Assembly: GCA_030411725.1 (NCBI GenBank)
Contig: MU839838.1
Location: 930,001 to 994,000 of the forward strand
Source of the DNA: Echria macrotheca
Taxonomy: Eukaryota > Ascomycota > Sordariomycetes > Sordariales > Schizotheciaceae
Reading direction: 5' to 3'
Length of the DNA: 64,000 bases
Shown: positions 24,435 to 35,152 of the stretch, piece after piece
Numbering within the stretch: position 1 is the first letter of the stretch
Layout of the letters: the number at the start of each line of letters is the position of its first letter
The notes under the pieces: model-generated
Told to the model about the DNA's origin: nothing
Databases searched by the model: none
What the model saw: the letters and a program-made list of their open reading frames with translations, nothing else
Translations under genes and position numbers: made by a program

Positions 24435-24514
24435 GAGCTTGGCAGCTGCGAACTAGCATAGCAAATAAAATGTAAACATTGGCCGTCAAAGAGCTGCTAC
24501 ACCAGCGCCCAGAG

Positions 24515-27136
24515 TTAAAAGTCCCCAAGGTCATCCTCATCAGCCTCTGCCACACCGTTCTCTCCGCTCTTGGCGGACGGCGCTTTCATCTCCTGCTTCC
24601 TCCACAGCGCCGCCAGAAACTCGCTCGTGCTCGCCTCGTCAATGCCCTTGTCGTCGCGCTTCTTCAGGAACCGCGGGAACCGCAGACTCAAGCCCTTGTC
24701 TTCCTGCACGAGCCCAATGGCCGCGGTATAAGTCGGACTGATGGTGATATCCGCAAACGCCATCTCCCACACCTCCTGCGGCTCGAACCACACATCCGGC
24801 TGCCCGGCATACTCGACGAAGCTGGGCTTGATGACGTGCGTGTTCTTCGGCTCGCCGCTTACGCTGCAATCGTCGTAGAACGCCTTGTTCTCCTTGTAGA
24901 ATGCGTCGGTGAACCCCGAGATGCACTTGCACACGGCCTCGAGACAACCCGTCTCCTCGTTGCGGACGGCCAGGAGGATGGGCGACCACCACTTCGCCTT
25001 GCGACCCTGGCCGTGCCAGCCCGCCACGGGGATCAGATCGATCGTGTCGAAGCTCGAGTTGTAGTCCTTCTTGACTTTGAGCCACGAGTCCAGTCGCTTG
25101 TCCGGTTCGTAGGTTGCCAGCAGAGCTTTGCGTCTCGACTTTTTCTCAGCCTGGGCCTCTTTGTCTGCAGCGGCCTTGGACTTGGACTTGCCCTTCTTCG
25201 CGGTTGGCGGGACGGTCTTCTCAGTCACGGATTGCTCAATATCCGCCGCCTCTGCGTCGTCGCCCTTGTATTCGAGGTCGGGAAGGTTATCAAGGATCTT
25301 GACCATGATGCCCTCGCATTTGCTGTCCAGGGCCGACTTGAAGAATTCCAGCACCATCTCCGAGTCCTGTGAAGTCGCGTCCAGGCTCTTGACCCAGGTG
25401 AAGTGGTGCGGTATTTCGACGAACAGAGACCGGAGCATATCTCGCCGCTCCCGGAATGAGCGGTCCAGAAGCGGCTGCCCGTTGAGATACATCAGGTCAA
25501 AGGCAAACAAACACACGTCGACCGTGATGCTCCCGATCGCGACGTCCTTCCGAGCACGGTTTGTGAGGGTCTGAAAGTTCTTCAGCTCCCCAGTTTCGCG
25601 GTCCACTGCAACCACCTCGCCCTCCAGGATGAAGCTGTCGACGCCCTCGCCCCTGATCTTGGGGACAAGCGCAACCAGATCGGGATACTTGTCCGTCATG
25701 AGCTCGAGATGCCGTGAGAAGATGGACACCTTCCCGGCAGCGTCACAGTGGATCTGAGCTCGTTGACCGTCGTACTTGTATTCACAAGCGAAGTCACGTC
25801 CTTGAAGCTTGGTGAGCATCTCGGAGAGATCCCTCGTGATGCTGCCGAGCATGGGTCGTAACGGAATATGCAGGGTCAGTCCGCATCGCACCAACAACTC
25901 CTCGGATACGCCAATCTCCAGCAAGACAGGAACGAGGTCGTTGTAGTCTGGGTGTCTGGCGAAGGATGCCTTGACAATCTCCTCACCCCTTGCCCATATT
26001 TCCGCGAGCTCCTCTTTCTTTAGCTTGAGTAGGTCTTTCGGGTCTCTGGTGGGGAAATCGGCACCCGGTGGCTTGGAAAGAAGGAATGCTCGGGACAACG
26101 CGATCAGCATCGTAGTTTTGACGGCGCCGATTCGCAGATGTTGACAAAGTGTTCTGACAATGTACCGGCTCTCCTCTCCACCGCGGGCGTCCTGCAGCAA
26201 CTTGTCGACAATCCGTTGCTTCGCATCACCACTGCCTTGTCCCTGGGTTTTGGCGATCTTGACAAGAGACTGGAACACACCCTTGATGGTCAGTGGCTTT
26301 GGCTTTCGCAGGGTGAAGCTCTGTTTCTTCTTGGCCTCGAATGCGACATCGCCCGGATCTCCGAGCCTGTCATATATGGCCTTGAGGGATCTGTTATCGA
26401 GTCCGCAGACTTGCTTCAGTGCTTTCGAGATCGCAGAGCCCCCGAGTCCAAGCTCCATGGACACATAAGGCGGCGAAATGGCATTGGTTGCGAGCCAAAC
26501 CGCTGGCAAGAGGCTGGAAGGGTCGGCCACGACCAGCAAGCGGATGCAGTTGACCAGAGTGTCGACGATCTTGATGCGACTTTGGGTACTGCTGACGAGA
26601 ACAAAGCATCGTGTGAGAAGAGCATACGAGGCATCTCCCCCATCGCTCGCCCATGATTCCTGTAGAGTCGGGATGAATTTTGGCGGATCAAACGTCAGGG
26701 GGCTTTCATCCAAAGGAATATTTGCGGATGCTTGGTCCTCGGTCGCTGCAACTGATGACAAGGAAAGGACGTTGCTGGACTTCTCTGTCTGAGCTGAATT
26801 CCCGGTCATGGGCTTCGTCGCTGGCTGTGACAAAAATGTGGTAGACGCTGCCGGGGGCTGAGTTGCAACAGGCGGTTGTTCGGGCTTGGGGCCGCTCTGA
26901 CTGGAGCTTGTGCTTGCTTCGGCATCCCATTCTGCCTGCAACCTCCGCGCCAGTTCCTCGTCGGTCAGATGAGTGTCTTCCTTTTCCGATGTTGCATCTT
27001 TCGCTGGGCTTGGGGGTGGCGGCGTTGACGAGGCCTTTTGCTTCTGCTTGGCAAAGAAATACTCCAGCCCTCGGGTGGGAATGGCGGCTTGTTTCCCGTC
27101 AGCGTTGAGTTTCCGTTTCTTGGCTGGGCTCGCCAT
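24515..27136 (-). CDS. cdc9: DNA ligase I (ATP-dependent, Cdc9-type)
   Basis: A single exon of 873 residues from the ATG at 27136. The enzyme seals nicks in Okazaki fragments and in excision repair. Visible features: an N-terminal basic nuclear signal (PAKKRKL, residues 4-10); a PCNA-box-like TRGLEYFF at 21-28, with Thr where Gln is usual; a disordered Ser/Pro region to about 200; the DNA-binding domain; the adenylation motif EYKYDGQR with Lys454 as nucleophile; EGEVVAVD; EGIMVK; and DSWLKVKKDY before the OB-fold. The tail is acidic (DEDDLGDF). The reading frame stays open for 76 codons upstream to another ATG at 27364, see findings. It is convergent with the epimerase gene and divergent from eIF3k. 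Confidence 0.97.
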   Translation of the reverse strand: MASPAKKRKLNADGKQAAIPTRGLEYFFAKQKQKASSTPPPPSPAKDATSEKEDTHLTDEELARRLQAEWDAEASTSSSQSGPKPEQPPVATQPPAASTTFLSQPATKPMTGNSAQTEKSSNVLSLSSVAATEDQASANIPLDESPLTFDPPKFIPTLQESWASDGGDASYALLTRCFVLVSSTQSRIKIVDTLVNCIRLLVVADPSSLLPAVWLATNAISPPYVSMELGLGGSAISKALKQVCGLDNRSLKAIYDRLGDPGDVAFEAKKKQSFTLRKPKPLTIKGVFQSLVKIAKTQGQGSGDAKQRIVDKLLQDARGGEESRYIVRTLCQHLRIGAVKTTMLIALSRAFLLSKPPGADFPTRDPKDLLKLKKEELAEIWARGEEIVKASFARHPDYNDLVPVLLEIGVSEELLVRCGLTLHIPLRPMLGSITRDLSEMLTKLQGRDFACEYKYDGQRAQIHCDAAGKVSIFSRHLELMTDKYPDLVALVPKIRGEGVDSFILEGEVVAVDRETGELKNFQTLTNRARKDVAIGSITVDVCLFAFDLMYLNGQPLLDRSFRERRDMLRSLFVEIPHHFTWVKSLDATSQDSEMVLEFFKSALDSKCEGIMVKILDNLPDLEYKGDDAEAADIEQSVTEKTVPPTAKKGKSKSKAAADKEAQAEKKSRRKALLATYEPDKRLDSWLKVKKDYNSSFDTIDLIPVAGWHGQGRKAKWWSPILLAVRNEETGCLEAVCKCISGFTDAFYKENKAFYDDCSVSGEPKNTHVIKPSFVEYAGQPDVWFEPQEVWEMAFADITISPTYTAAIGLVQEDKGLSLRFPRFLKKRDDKGIDEASTSEFLAALWRKQEMKAPSAKSGENGVAEADEDDLGDF

Positions 27137-27514
27137 TTTGCTGCAGTGTGGCAAAAGCCGACCTGAGTAACTATCCGCTACATGTGCATTGTTGATGGGA
27201 ACCTTGGTGCTACATCCACGACCCCCTCGATACGGCGAACCTTCATGGCAGCGATCAATGACGTGCTGCCGATTGTCGCGTCGCGTTGAGGACGTCCACG
27301 ATCTGATCACGGAAGCACCTGACCGCTGCTGACTCCCAGTGCACTGTTTAGGCGCTATTCCCAATCCGGCCCTAGCGCCTCACACACAAACCGCGAAAAG
27401 GCTGGAAATCCGCCGTGCCCCACCATCTCGATTTTCGGTTGACGAAGGGTTCGAGCCAAACCTGTCAAAGCCGAATTTCCCCTCCGCATCGACCCGAGCA
27501 AAACATCGCCCATC
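27137..27514. promoter_or_regulatory. Divergent promoter region, ligase I / eIF3k
   Basis: These 378 bases lie between the start codons of the two housekeeping genes. Much of the ligase side is open in the ligase frame. No specific binding site is recognised. Confidence 0.5.
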
Positions 27515-28434
27515 ATGAACAGCAACGGAGAAGACCCGGCCGAGAGGCCACAGGAGATCCGCAACATCATCAACGGTCTGGAGCGGTACAATCCCGAGGC
27601 AGCCACCGTTCTCGAGGCCTACCTGAGCCAACAATGCGAGCAGAAGTTCTGCGACTGCAACGCCAATCGGGCGCTCCTCAAGCTGTGAGTCTCCTTCTTA
27701 ACCTCCAAGCCACCCCCCAACAAGACCTCTCATGATGACCGATTGTAAACGTTTCCTATTACCTGAAATTCGAAATGAAGTCAAATCTATTAGCTCTATC
27801 TGAAAGAGAGAACCCTCTTAAATATTCCCCCCACCTCAACCCAACCCCGCCTCCGAACGATGGCTGACAAGACCACCTCCCCCAAAGATACCAACTCAAC
27901 CCCGACCGCATCAAGGATGAGGTGATCACCAACATCCTCGTCAAGGCCATGACGCAGTTCCCCTCGCCCCAGTTCGACCTGGCCCTCCACCTCCTCTCGC
28001 CGTCGCAGACGAGCCCCAGCGCGCGCTCGGAGCTGTCCGAGGCGGTCGACAACCTGCGCAAGCTCAACCTGCAGCTCGAGGGCGCGCAGTACGCGCGCTT
28101 CTGGGCGACGTTCGAGAGCGACGACATCTACGCCGACCTGACGACCGACATCGCCGGCTTCGAGGAGATGATCCGGCTGCAGATCGCCCGGCTCGTCGGC
28201 AACTCGTACCGCGAGATCAGCGTCAGCCTGCTCGAGAACTGGCTCGGCCTCGACGACGAGGCCGAGGTCCGCCGGTTCGTCAGCGAGACGTGCGGCTGGA
28301 AGGTGGCCGAGGGCGGGCTCGTGCAGATCCCCAAGAACGCCGAGAACGAGGCCAAGAAGACGGAGATCCGGGAGGATGTCAATATCGACATGTTCTCGAG
28401 GGTAATCAAGAGGAGTTGGGAGGAGACGGCATAG
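27515..28434 (+). CDS. Translation initiation factor eIF3 subunit K
   Basis: Exons 27515-27684 and 27888-28434, separated by a 203-nt intron (GTGAGT donor, GCTGAC branch site, CAAAG acceptor), encode 238 residues, the standard size for eIF3k. The protein is a small PCI/HAM-type subunit of the eIF3 complex that acts on the 40S ribosome during initiation. Family features seen are the N-terminal IRNIINGLERYNP, the junction LLKLYQLNPD across the splice site, the central ARFWATF, and the C-terminal winged-helix part with SVSLLENWLGL and CGWKV. The short exon 1 and long intron are unusual for this window but the phases fit exactly. It is convergent with the PDCD2-type gene. Confidence 0.95.
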
Positions 28435-28688
28435 GACAAAGATATTTCCTGGTGAACGCTAGGCATCGTTATTGGTGTCGGTGTTTTCTGCATCTGGTGG
28501 CTGGCTAAAAGCTCTGGCGTTCGGGGTTTCTCATTGACGGGCCTGGTCACGAAGGCTGTAACGGATGTACGGGGTGTCTAGTAGACGGGGGATCTATGAC
28601 TTAGACCATAGCCTCGTGCCCACATAGACGCCAATGATACGACAAATGACATGGTATCTCAAGTGATTTTTGTGTCAGCCGCTGCTAT

Positions 28689-30079
28689 CTACCGTTTTAC
28701 CGTGAGCTCCTCCCACTGAACACCCACCCACTCCTCAAGATATCCCGCCTCGCCGACCGGCACTCCCCTCTCCTGGCAGTCCTTCTCGCAGACCCCAACG
28801 ATGATGGTGCCCCAGTCCATGCCATCCAGCCCATCCTCATCAATCTCAAGCTCCTCAATCGCATGAGGCGTCAGCTGGACCTCAAACACCCTACCAGCAC
28901 CACAATTCCCACACCTTGGGAACCCCTTCCCTCCCGTGCTCGTGACCTTGACATTACCTCCCTCGCCCGCGACATGAAGTAACTTCCCAACCGCATCGCT
29001 CTTGGAATACAACAACGGCGCACCACCAAACTCGTACCGGATACACTGATCCGGATTCTGGCCGACACGGTCTGCAAACTTCTGGAACGTAGCGTCCATG
29101 CTGCTCTCAAAGACTTCCTTGTCCTCCTTCCCGCCGCCACTTCCACCGGCATCGCCCGAGTCGATATCCATGGACCCGGCGGTAGGGATGCCGGGGAGAG
29201 GTGTCGGGTCGAGGGTTTCGTACTCGGCGTCTGAGAGCCAGCGGATGGGATATGGCTCTGGCAGTGCGGACTCCTCCGGCCAGGGCTCGGGAGGTGGCGG
29301 CGGGCCGTAGGACTGTTGGGGGTTGTTCAGGGCGAGGGTTTCGGCGAAGCTCTTGGGGAGGGATTCTGCGGCGTCGCTTGCTGTCTCTTTCGGTTCGGAC
29401 TCCTCCGCCGCGGCGGGAGAGGCGGAAGCCGGAGCGGGGGAGGTGGTCTTCGGAGCGAAAGGGTTGGCAGCCGGCGTGGACGCGGCTTTCGGCGCGAATG
29501 GGTTTCCTCCTCCTCCCGAGGAGGACGGTGACGCGAATGGGTTCGACGGACCCGTCCCAGCGGGCTTCACACCAAACAGCGCCTCGCCCAGACCCTGCGA
29601 GGAAGTCTTCGGGGCAGGCGACGTCTCTTTCGCAGGCTTGTTCTCTTTGCTCGGCACAGCGGCAGCAGCAGCGTCGGGCGAGACCTTAATACCCCTTATG
29701 GCGCGTATGCTCCCCTCCCGTCTTCGACAGCTCTTCTTTCTGCAGGCGAAGACGTACAGTCTGCGGTCGTGGCCCGGGAATCGATCGGGGAGCTCGGCGT
29801 TGAGCTGGAGGAGCAGCACCAGCATGTCTTTGCAGACTTTGCATCTTGCCAATGAGGCCGACGGCGGTTTCGAGTCTGAAAGCCAGGCCTAGACCGCGAG
29901 AATCTGGTGGTTAGAATACGAACGGCAATGTTTGCGATCGGGAAAGGACCTACAGGATATCCGCCGAGGCGGCTTATCTCCTCGCCATTGGCGTCGCCAG
30001 AGGCATACCCGAGCAGGACATTGGTCTCGGTGAAGTCATTATCCTCGCCATCGGAGGAATCACTGTCGTATTTCCCCAT
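28689..30079 (-). CDS. PDCD2/Tsr4-family ribosome biogenesis protein
   Basis: Exons complement(29954..30079) and complement(28689..29888), with a 65-nt intron, encode 441 residues. Tsr4/PDCD2 proteins chaperone ribosomal protein uS5 (Rps2) co-translationally and support 40S maturation. The N-terminal domain has the zinc-type CKVC pair, then RRLYVFACRKKSC. The C-terminal PDCD2 domain shows QCIRYEFGGAPLLYS, FPRCGNCGAGRVFEVQL and MDWGTIIVGVC. Between them lies a disordered linker of about 100 residues holding three NPF tripeptides (SNPFA, GNPFA, ANPFA), motifs known to bind EH domains in other proteins. The start at 30079 (MGKYDSDSSDGED) fits the family's acidic N-terminus better than the ATG nine codons upstream. 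Confidence 0.93.
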
Positions 30080-30347
30080 CTTCAACAGTACATGCAAGAA
30101 GAACAACTTGTGCCTCGGGGAACTGGCGCGGGTCGCGGGGCTGTGATTTTGGGCTCAAAATTTTGGCGGGGTAAAATCTTCGCGCCCCGCCATCGCACTT
30201 GGGAAGGGGATCTGAAGAAGCTACGACAGTGATATTCGAAGGTCGGACAAGATTAGAGGATTTGGCACCCTTGAACTGTTACTTTGACCTTCTAGCATCT
30301 CGTAAATTTGTCTATGTAGGTATCTTACAGACGCATACGATCTACTC

Positions 30348-32260
30348 CTACTCTTCAGGACCGTCCATGCCAGGGCCTGGCCCGCCTGCCCGTCCCATCT
30401 GTCTGGCCTTGAGTAACTCATCACACAACAACAGGTTTGATGCGATGCCTGTGCTTGAGGCAATGCAGTTCCTCAATACCCGGAACGAGTCATAAACACC
30501 CTCCAATGTGGGATCCATTGGCTGTCCTGTCGTCAGGTCAAGACCAAAGTTGTTGCCCTCAGCAAGCTCGTCCTGGAGCGCAGCCACTGAAACCGAATTA
30601 GCGAGCCATCATGAACATGCATTGATAGGAACTTACAGGCATCTTGAATGTCGAGGCCGGCGTTCGCGGCCAAGGTCTTGGGGATAACGAGGAGAGCGTC
30701 CGCAAAAGCTTCTACACCCCACTTGGCCTTGCCCTTGACCGTTTTCGCGAACTTGTCGCTCTTGAGATGCGCAGCACAGGCAACCTGGAAAGCTCCCGCG
30801 CCCGGAACCACGCTCTTGTCGACAATCATGTTGTAGACGCTGCGGAGACCGTCGCGGACCGCGTCAGAAAGCTGTGTGATGGTGTGTTGATTGGGTCCCT
30901 TGATCAGGAGCGTCACAGACTTGGGGTCCTTGACGTCCTCGATAAACGTGTACTTCTCCTCGCCCAGCTGCTGTTCGTAGACCAAGCCGGCCCATCCAAG
31001 AACGTCTGGTGTCAGGTCATCAACACTGTTCTGTGCAACGCCGCCGCAGATCAGCTGTAGTCTCTCCATGTTTCTCCTCTTCGCTCTCCGGAGAGCAAGG
31101 ATCCCGTTCTTTGCCAGCACGTCAAGCGACAGAGGGTCAATACCCTTCTGGTTGATGATGACGAAATTCTTCTTCCCATCGTTTCCGCACACTTGCTTCT
31201 TGAGCTCCACAATTTTCTTCAGCTTGTGGTCGACGAAGCGGCGCTCGCTCTCCACAAGCTTGTCTCTCTGCTCGGCGCTCGAGTAGAAAAATCCCGAGTT
31301 AATCTCCGACTTCTCGTATTCGAGACTGACATTCAGTGTGAGGATATACGCGTTTTCGACCCGCTTCGGCATGTCTGGGTGCCTTGCACCGTGATCGAGG
31401 GCGAGGCCGCGAATGAGTTGGGTATCTGAAGCGGTGCGGTGCTGCATCTTCATAATCTCTACCATATGAAGGTCAGGCTTGGATCCAGGCTGGTAAATAG
31501 CGAGGACGGCGTCGACAATATCGGCGGTAAGGCTTTGAGCGAGACCTGCGCTAAGCTTCGTGGCCAGGGAAGTCCGGGCGACCGAAAGGAGGAGTTCGCG
31601 ATCGACTTCTCGAGCTTGCTTGAAAGTATCGAGGAACTAACTACTGTTAGGGTTGCGATCCCAAAAATGGAGGCGACAAAATTACCTTGAGAGCCTCGTT
31701 CTTGGCGATCTCGAATCCGTCGGTAATGATACGAGGGTGGAGGCCTTCCGAGATGTATCGATCAGCCTGCTTGAGCAGCTCGCCCACCAGGAGGACCACC
31801 GAGGTCGTTCCGTCGCCACAGATATCGTCCTGCGCTGTCGCAGCCCGCGCAATCATGACGGCAGTGGGATTTTGTATTTGCATTTCGCGGAGGAGCACAT
31901 TTCCATCCTTCGTCAACTTGATCTGTTACGAGGTCGAGGTTGTTAGTTGTCTGCGACGGCGGTAGAGATGGTGTCCTGGCGCGGGGCTGCATACCTGACC
32001 GGATCCGTCTACGAGCCTGTTCGAATGTCAGCAACTGCAGGTGTAAGTAGGGACAGTAGAGTAGAACTAACATCTTGATAGTGCCCATAGGACCCAAGTT
32101 GGATTTGAGAACATCCTGGAGACCCTCGCCGGCACTGATATTGACCTTGAGGGCTTCACCCCTCCGCTGCAGACCATTAGCTTCGGTTTGCGACTGTCCG
32201 GTGCATAATGTAGCATACCCTTGACTCGGCTTTCGGGTTGAGAAGTTGCGCAGCAGACAT
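30348..32260 (-). CDS. cct6: T-complex protein 1 subunit zeta (CCT6)
   Basis: Six exons: complement(32219..32260), (32072..32166), (31995..32016), (31686..31922), (30637..31636) and (30348..30586). All phases agree, giving 544 residues, normal for CCT6. This is the zeta subunit of the hetero-oligomeric TRiC/CCT chaperonin that folds actin, tubulin and others in the cytosol. Features: the start [12 protein letters not shown], the nucleotide loop [16 protein letters not shown], the GDGTTS ATPase motif, [17 protein letters not shown] and a C-terminal Gly-rich tail ([12 protein letters not shown]). Exon 3 is only 22 nt. The intron-rich 5' end is typical of highly expressed, conserved fungal genes. 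It is divergent from the prenylcysteine oxidase gene. Confidence 0.96.
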
Positions 32261-32729
32261 CTTGAATATCAGCGGCAAAGGTGGTCGTGTCGGGTTGGGT
32301 ATGAAAGGCGCGTGGTGGGGATATTGGAGGGGAAGCTGTCGTCGGTCGGGAACTTTTTTTCGTGGATTTCCAGTCAGGTTCGATTTGGCGGAGGCGGCAG
32401 GCAGCGACAGGGATTAGCCACAGCTCAGGAGCTTGGACCATGGCGTCTCCAGGTTGACTTCGGAGTTAAGAGGTACTGCAGTCAATGCCATTTTATCAGC
32501 CTTCCAGATGTACTCTTCATCGCAGATCAATTTGGCATCTGCCTGACATCCGTCCGATGCAATCGTAAGCTGGTGGCTGACATCAACATTCCAGGTGCAA
32601 ACTGCATAAACACGCTTTCTGGATGGCAGGCCATGCGATTTCTCTTCTTTGCATGGTGTCATCTCTTTACCGTCTTTTGTAGGACATAAGGACATAAATT
32701 GAGATAGCGAAAGCTTATTTCGCGACATC
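32261..32729. promoter_or_regulatory. Divergent promoter region, CCT6 / prenylcysteine oxidase
   Basis: These 469 bases lie between two divergent start codons. No classical heat-shock element was identified with confidence. Confidence 0.45.
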
Positions 32730-34562
32730 ATGGCGCCGTTTGGCCTGCGATCCGCTGCAGCTGCGTGTTTATTGCTTGGCTCGGCTTATGGCTTTCTCTC
32801 CGTCGACGTACCTGAGGATGCACGAGCGGTGCGTCAGATCGCCATCATAGGTCGGTCGCAGTAATGGTCACGGCGCGTCTCATAATGCTAATTCCATCTC
32901 AGGCGCTGGAGCTGCTGGGTCCTCAGCTGCCTACCATTTGCGAACTTATGCTGAGGAGAGCGGCACTTCCATCAACATCACTGTCTTCGAGAAGACGGAT
33001 CGAATTGGTGGCCGCACACTTACCATCAACCCTTTTGGAAACTCATCGCAGCGCGTGGAACTCGGTGCGAGCATCTTCATCAAGAAGAACCGCATTTTGT
33101 TTGACCGTCTCGGTGAGTTTGGACTTCAGCCGAGAGATCCTGAGGTCGGTTCCGACCCGTACCTCGGGATCTGGGATGGCGACGAGTTTGTCTTCCAGAT
33201 CAATGAGAAGCATTCTTTTTGGTGGAATGCCTACAAAGTGTTCATGAAGTATGGCTACCTCGCGCCAAGACGCACCCAGCAGCTCATGGAGACTACCATC
33301 AACAAGTTCCTGCGTCTCTATGAAGCCCCTCATTTTCCCTTCCGGTCCCTCACGCAACGTACATATGAGCTTGGCCTGCTCGATGCCACTGCTGTCACTG
33401 GCGAGCAACTGCTGAGGGCGAACAATGTATGACATCTGCTCCCTTCTCCAGTGATATGGCTAAGCTGGTATCCAGATCGCGGACCTCTATGCACATGACA
33501 TCGTGCAAGCCAGTACCAGGGTCAACTATGCTTCCAATCTAGCTAATATTCATGGTTTGGACACGATGGTACTTACCTGACATCCTTGGGTTCTCATAAT
33601 GCTGACTCGTGTAGGTCTCGATGGCACCCGAGGGCGCGATGTCTGTTGCGGGCGGCAACTGGCAGATTTTCCACAAGATGGTCGAGAGGTCAACAGCTGG
33701 CGTGATTCTGAACACTTCAGTAACGGCGATCGGGTTTGCCACAGCGGAGAAGGAGAGCCGTCCTCGATACTACATCCGGACCGAAACCTCGGGCGAGGAA
33801 GACTACCCTATCCACTTTGACAGCGTTGTGCTAGCAACCCCCTATCAGTTCAGCAAAATCTCGGCTGCCGAAGGCGTCATCCAACATCCCATTGACGAGA
33901 TACCGTATGTACAGCTTCATGTCACCATCTTTGCATCTCCGTTCCGGTACAGCCCGGCGTTTTTCGGTCTCAGTGACGAAAAGCAAGTGCCCGGTACAAT
34001 TCTGACGACCCTCGGCAAAGACGACGATGCTGCGTCCGGGCCCGATGGGGCAGGAAAAGCCGGTTTCTTCAGCATCAGCGTGCTGCGAACGGTCTTCAAT
34101 CCGGAGTCCAAGAAACAGGAATATCTTTACAAGATCTTCTCGCCCGAAAAGGTGACGCCGGAATTCTTGAGCCGTCTGTTCGGGGTAGAGGTGCCAGACG
34201 ACTTTACGGGAGGAAACACAGAGACCAAAGTCAAGCCGATCTCGTGGTATTATCCGCATGTCTTCCACTCATACCCAAAGGCGCTTCCAAGGGTCACCTT
34301 CCAGGACCCCATCATTGGACCCGGTCTCTACTACACGTCCGGCATGGAGAGCTTTATTTCGACCATGGAAACAAACGCTCTGATGGGCATGAATGTCGCA
34401 CGCTTGATCATTGACGATATCTTGGGGGTGTCGAGTGGATATGGCACCGACACGGCGGGCATGCCGCATGAAAGCATTGCGCAGGAGATTGTTGGTGAAC
34501 GACAGAGGCAGATTGAAGTGCCCAAGTCAAGGCCAACGGAGCCCGTGTACAAAGATCTGTAG
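32730..34562 (+). CDS. Prenylcysteine oxidase (FAD-dependent)
   Basis: Four exons, 32730-32850, 32903-33426, 33476-33568 and 33615-34562, encode 561 residues. The enzyme oxidises prenylcysteine released from degraded prenylated proteins, giving free cysteine, an aldehyde and H2O2, in a lysosomal/vacuolar setting. A signal peptide occupies residues 1-22. The FAD-binding GAGAAGSSAAYHL motif is rebuilt precisely at the first splice junction and is followed by DRIGGRT and the second dinucleotide-fold strand ELGASIF. The C-terminal prenylcysteine lyase domain is recognised by YVQLHVTIF, WYYPHVFHSYP, GPGLYYTSGMESFISTME and ALMGMNVA. The intron 1 donor is the non-standard GTCGGT. No loss of key residues was noticed. 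The end reaches within 600 bp of VID27 on the same strand. Confidence 0.93.
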
Positions 34563-35152
34563 TCTGCAGGTTGGAACCTTTTTATACGCAATCACGGAGC
34601 ACATCAATGTTGACCTGTCCCTTTAGCTCCACGCTTTGCCTAAAATGAATGGTCGTTGCCAGGGGAGCCAGCTGTGGCTGAATTAACTAGTCCCTGGACT
34701 TTGCTTTATCCTCAGCATTCGCCGCCTCCTTTTGTTGCCCAACTGTGCCAACCTCCTTTCGCGGTACCTGAAGCACACAAAGGTCGGGCAGTTGAGAGCT
34801 GAGGCTTGCAGCAGCCTGAACGCGTGACTCCCAGTGGCAAGCACACGGCAAGGTGCCTGTTGTCCCCTGTTGCCAACGGATGTGGCGATTGGTCGTGCAC
34901 AGCCACATCTCCCTCCCACCCCCACCATTGGCGCATCTTCCGCCGTAGGTTTTTGTTATGACGCATTCTCCCGCTGCTTTGACCAAGATTGCCTGCACGC
35001 CTTCTGGCGATACACGCTGGGTTGAACGGCGCGTCTTTTAATCTTCGCTTTTGCGACTGCGTTGTTCGGTATATAACCGCGGTCCCGCCGCTCCTGAGCC
35101 ATCGCTCTATCCACATCCACCAGAGTTTTCTCGAGCAGTCGCATCGGTCAAC
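34563..35152. other. Intergenic region, VID27 promoter
   Basis: These 590 bases cover the 3' end of the oxidase gene and the VID27 upstream region. The last 100 bases before the ATG are pyrimidine-rich. No gene is supported. Confidence 0.5.
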
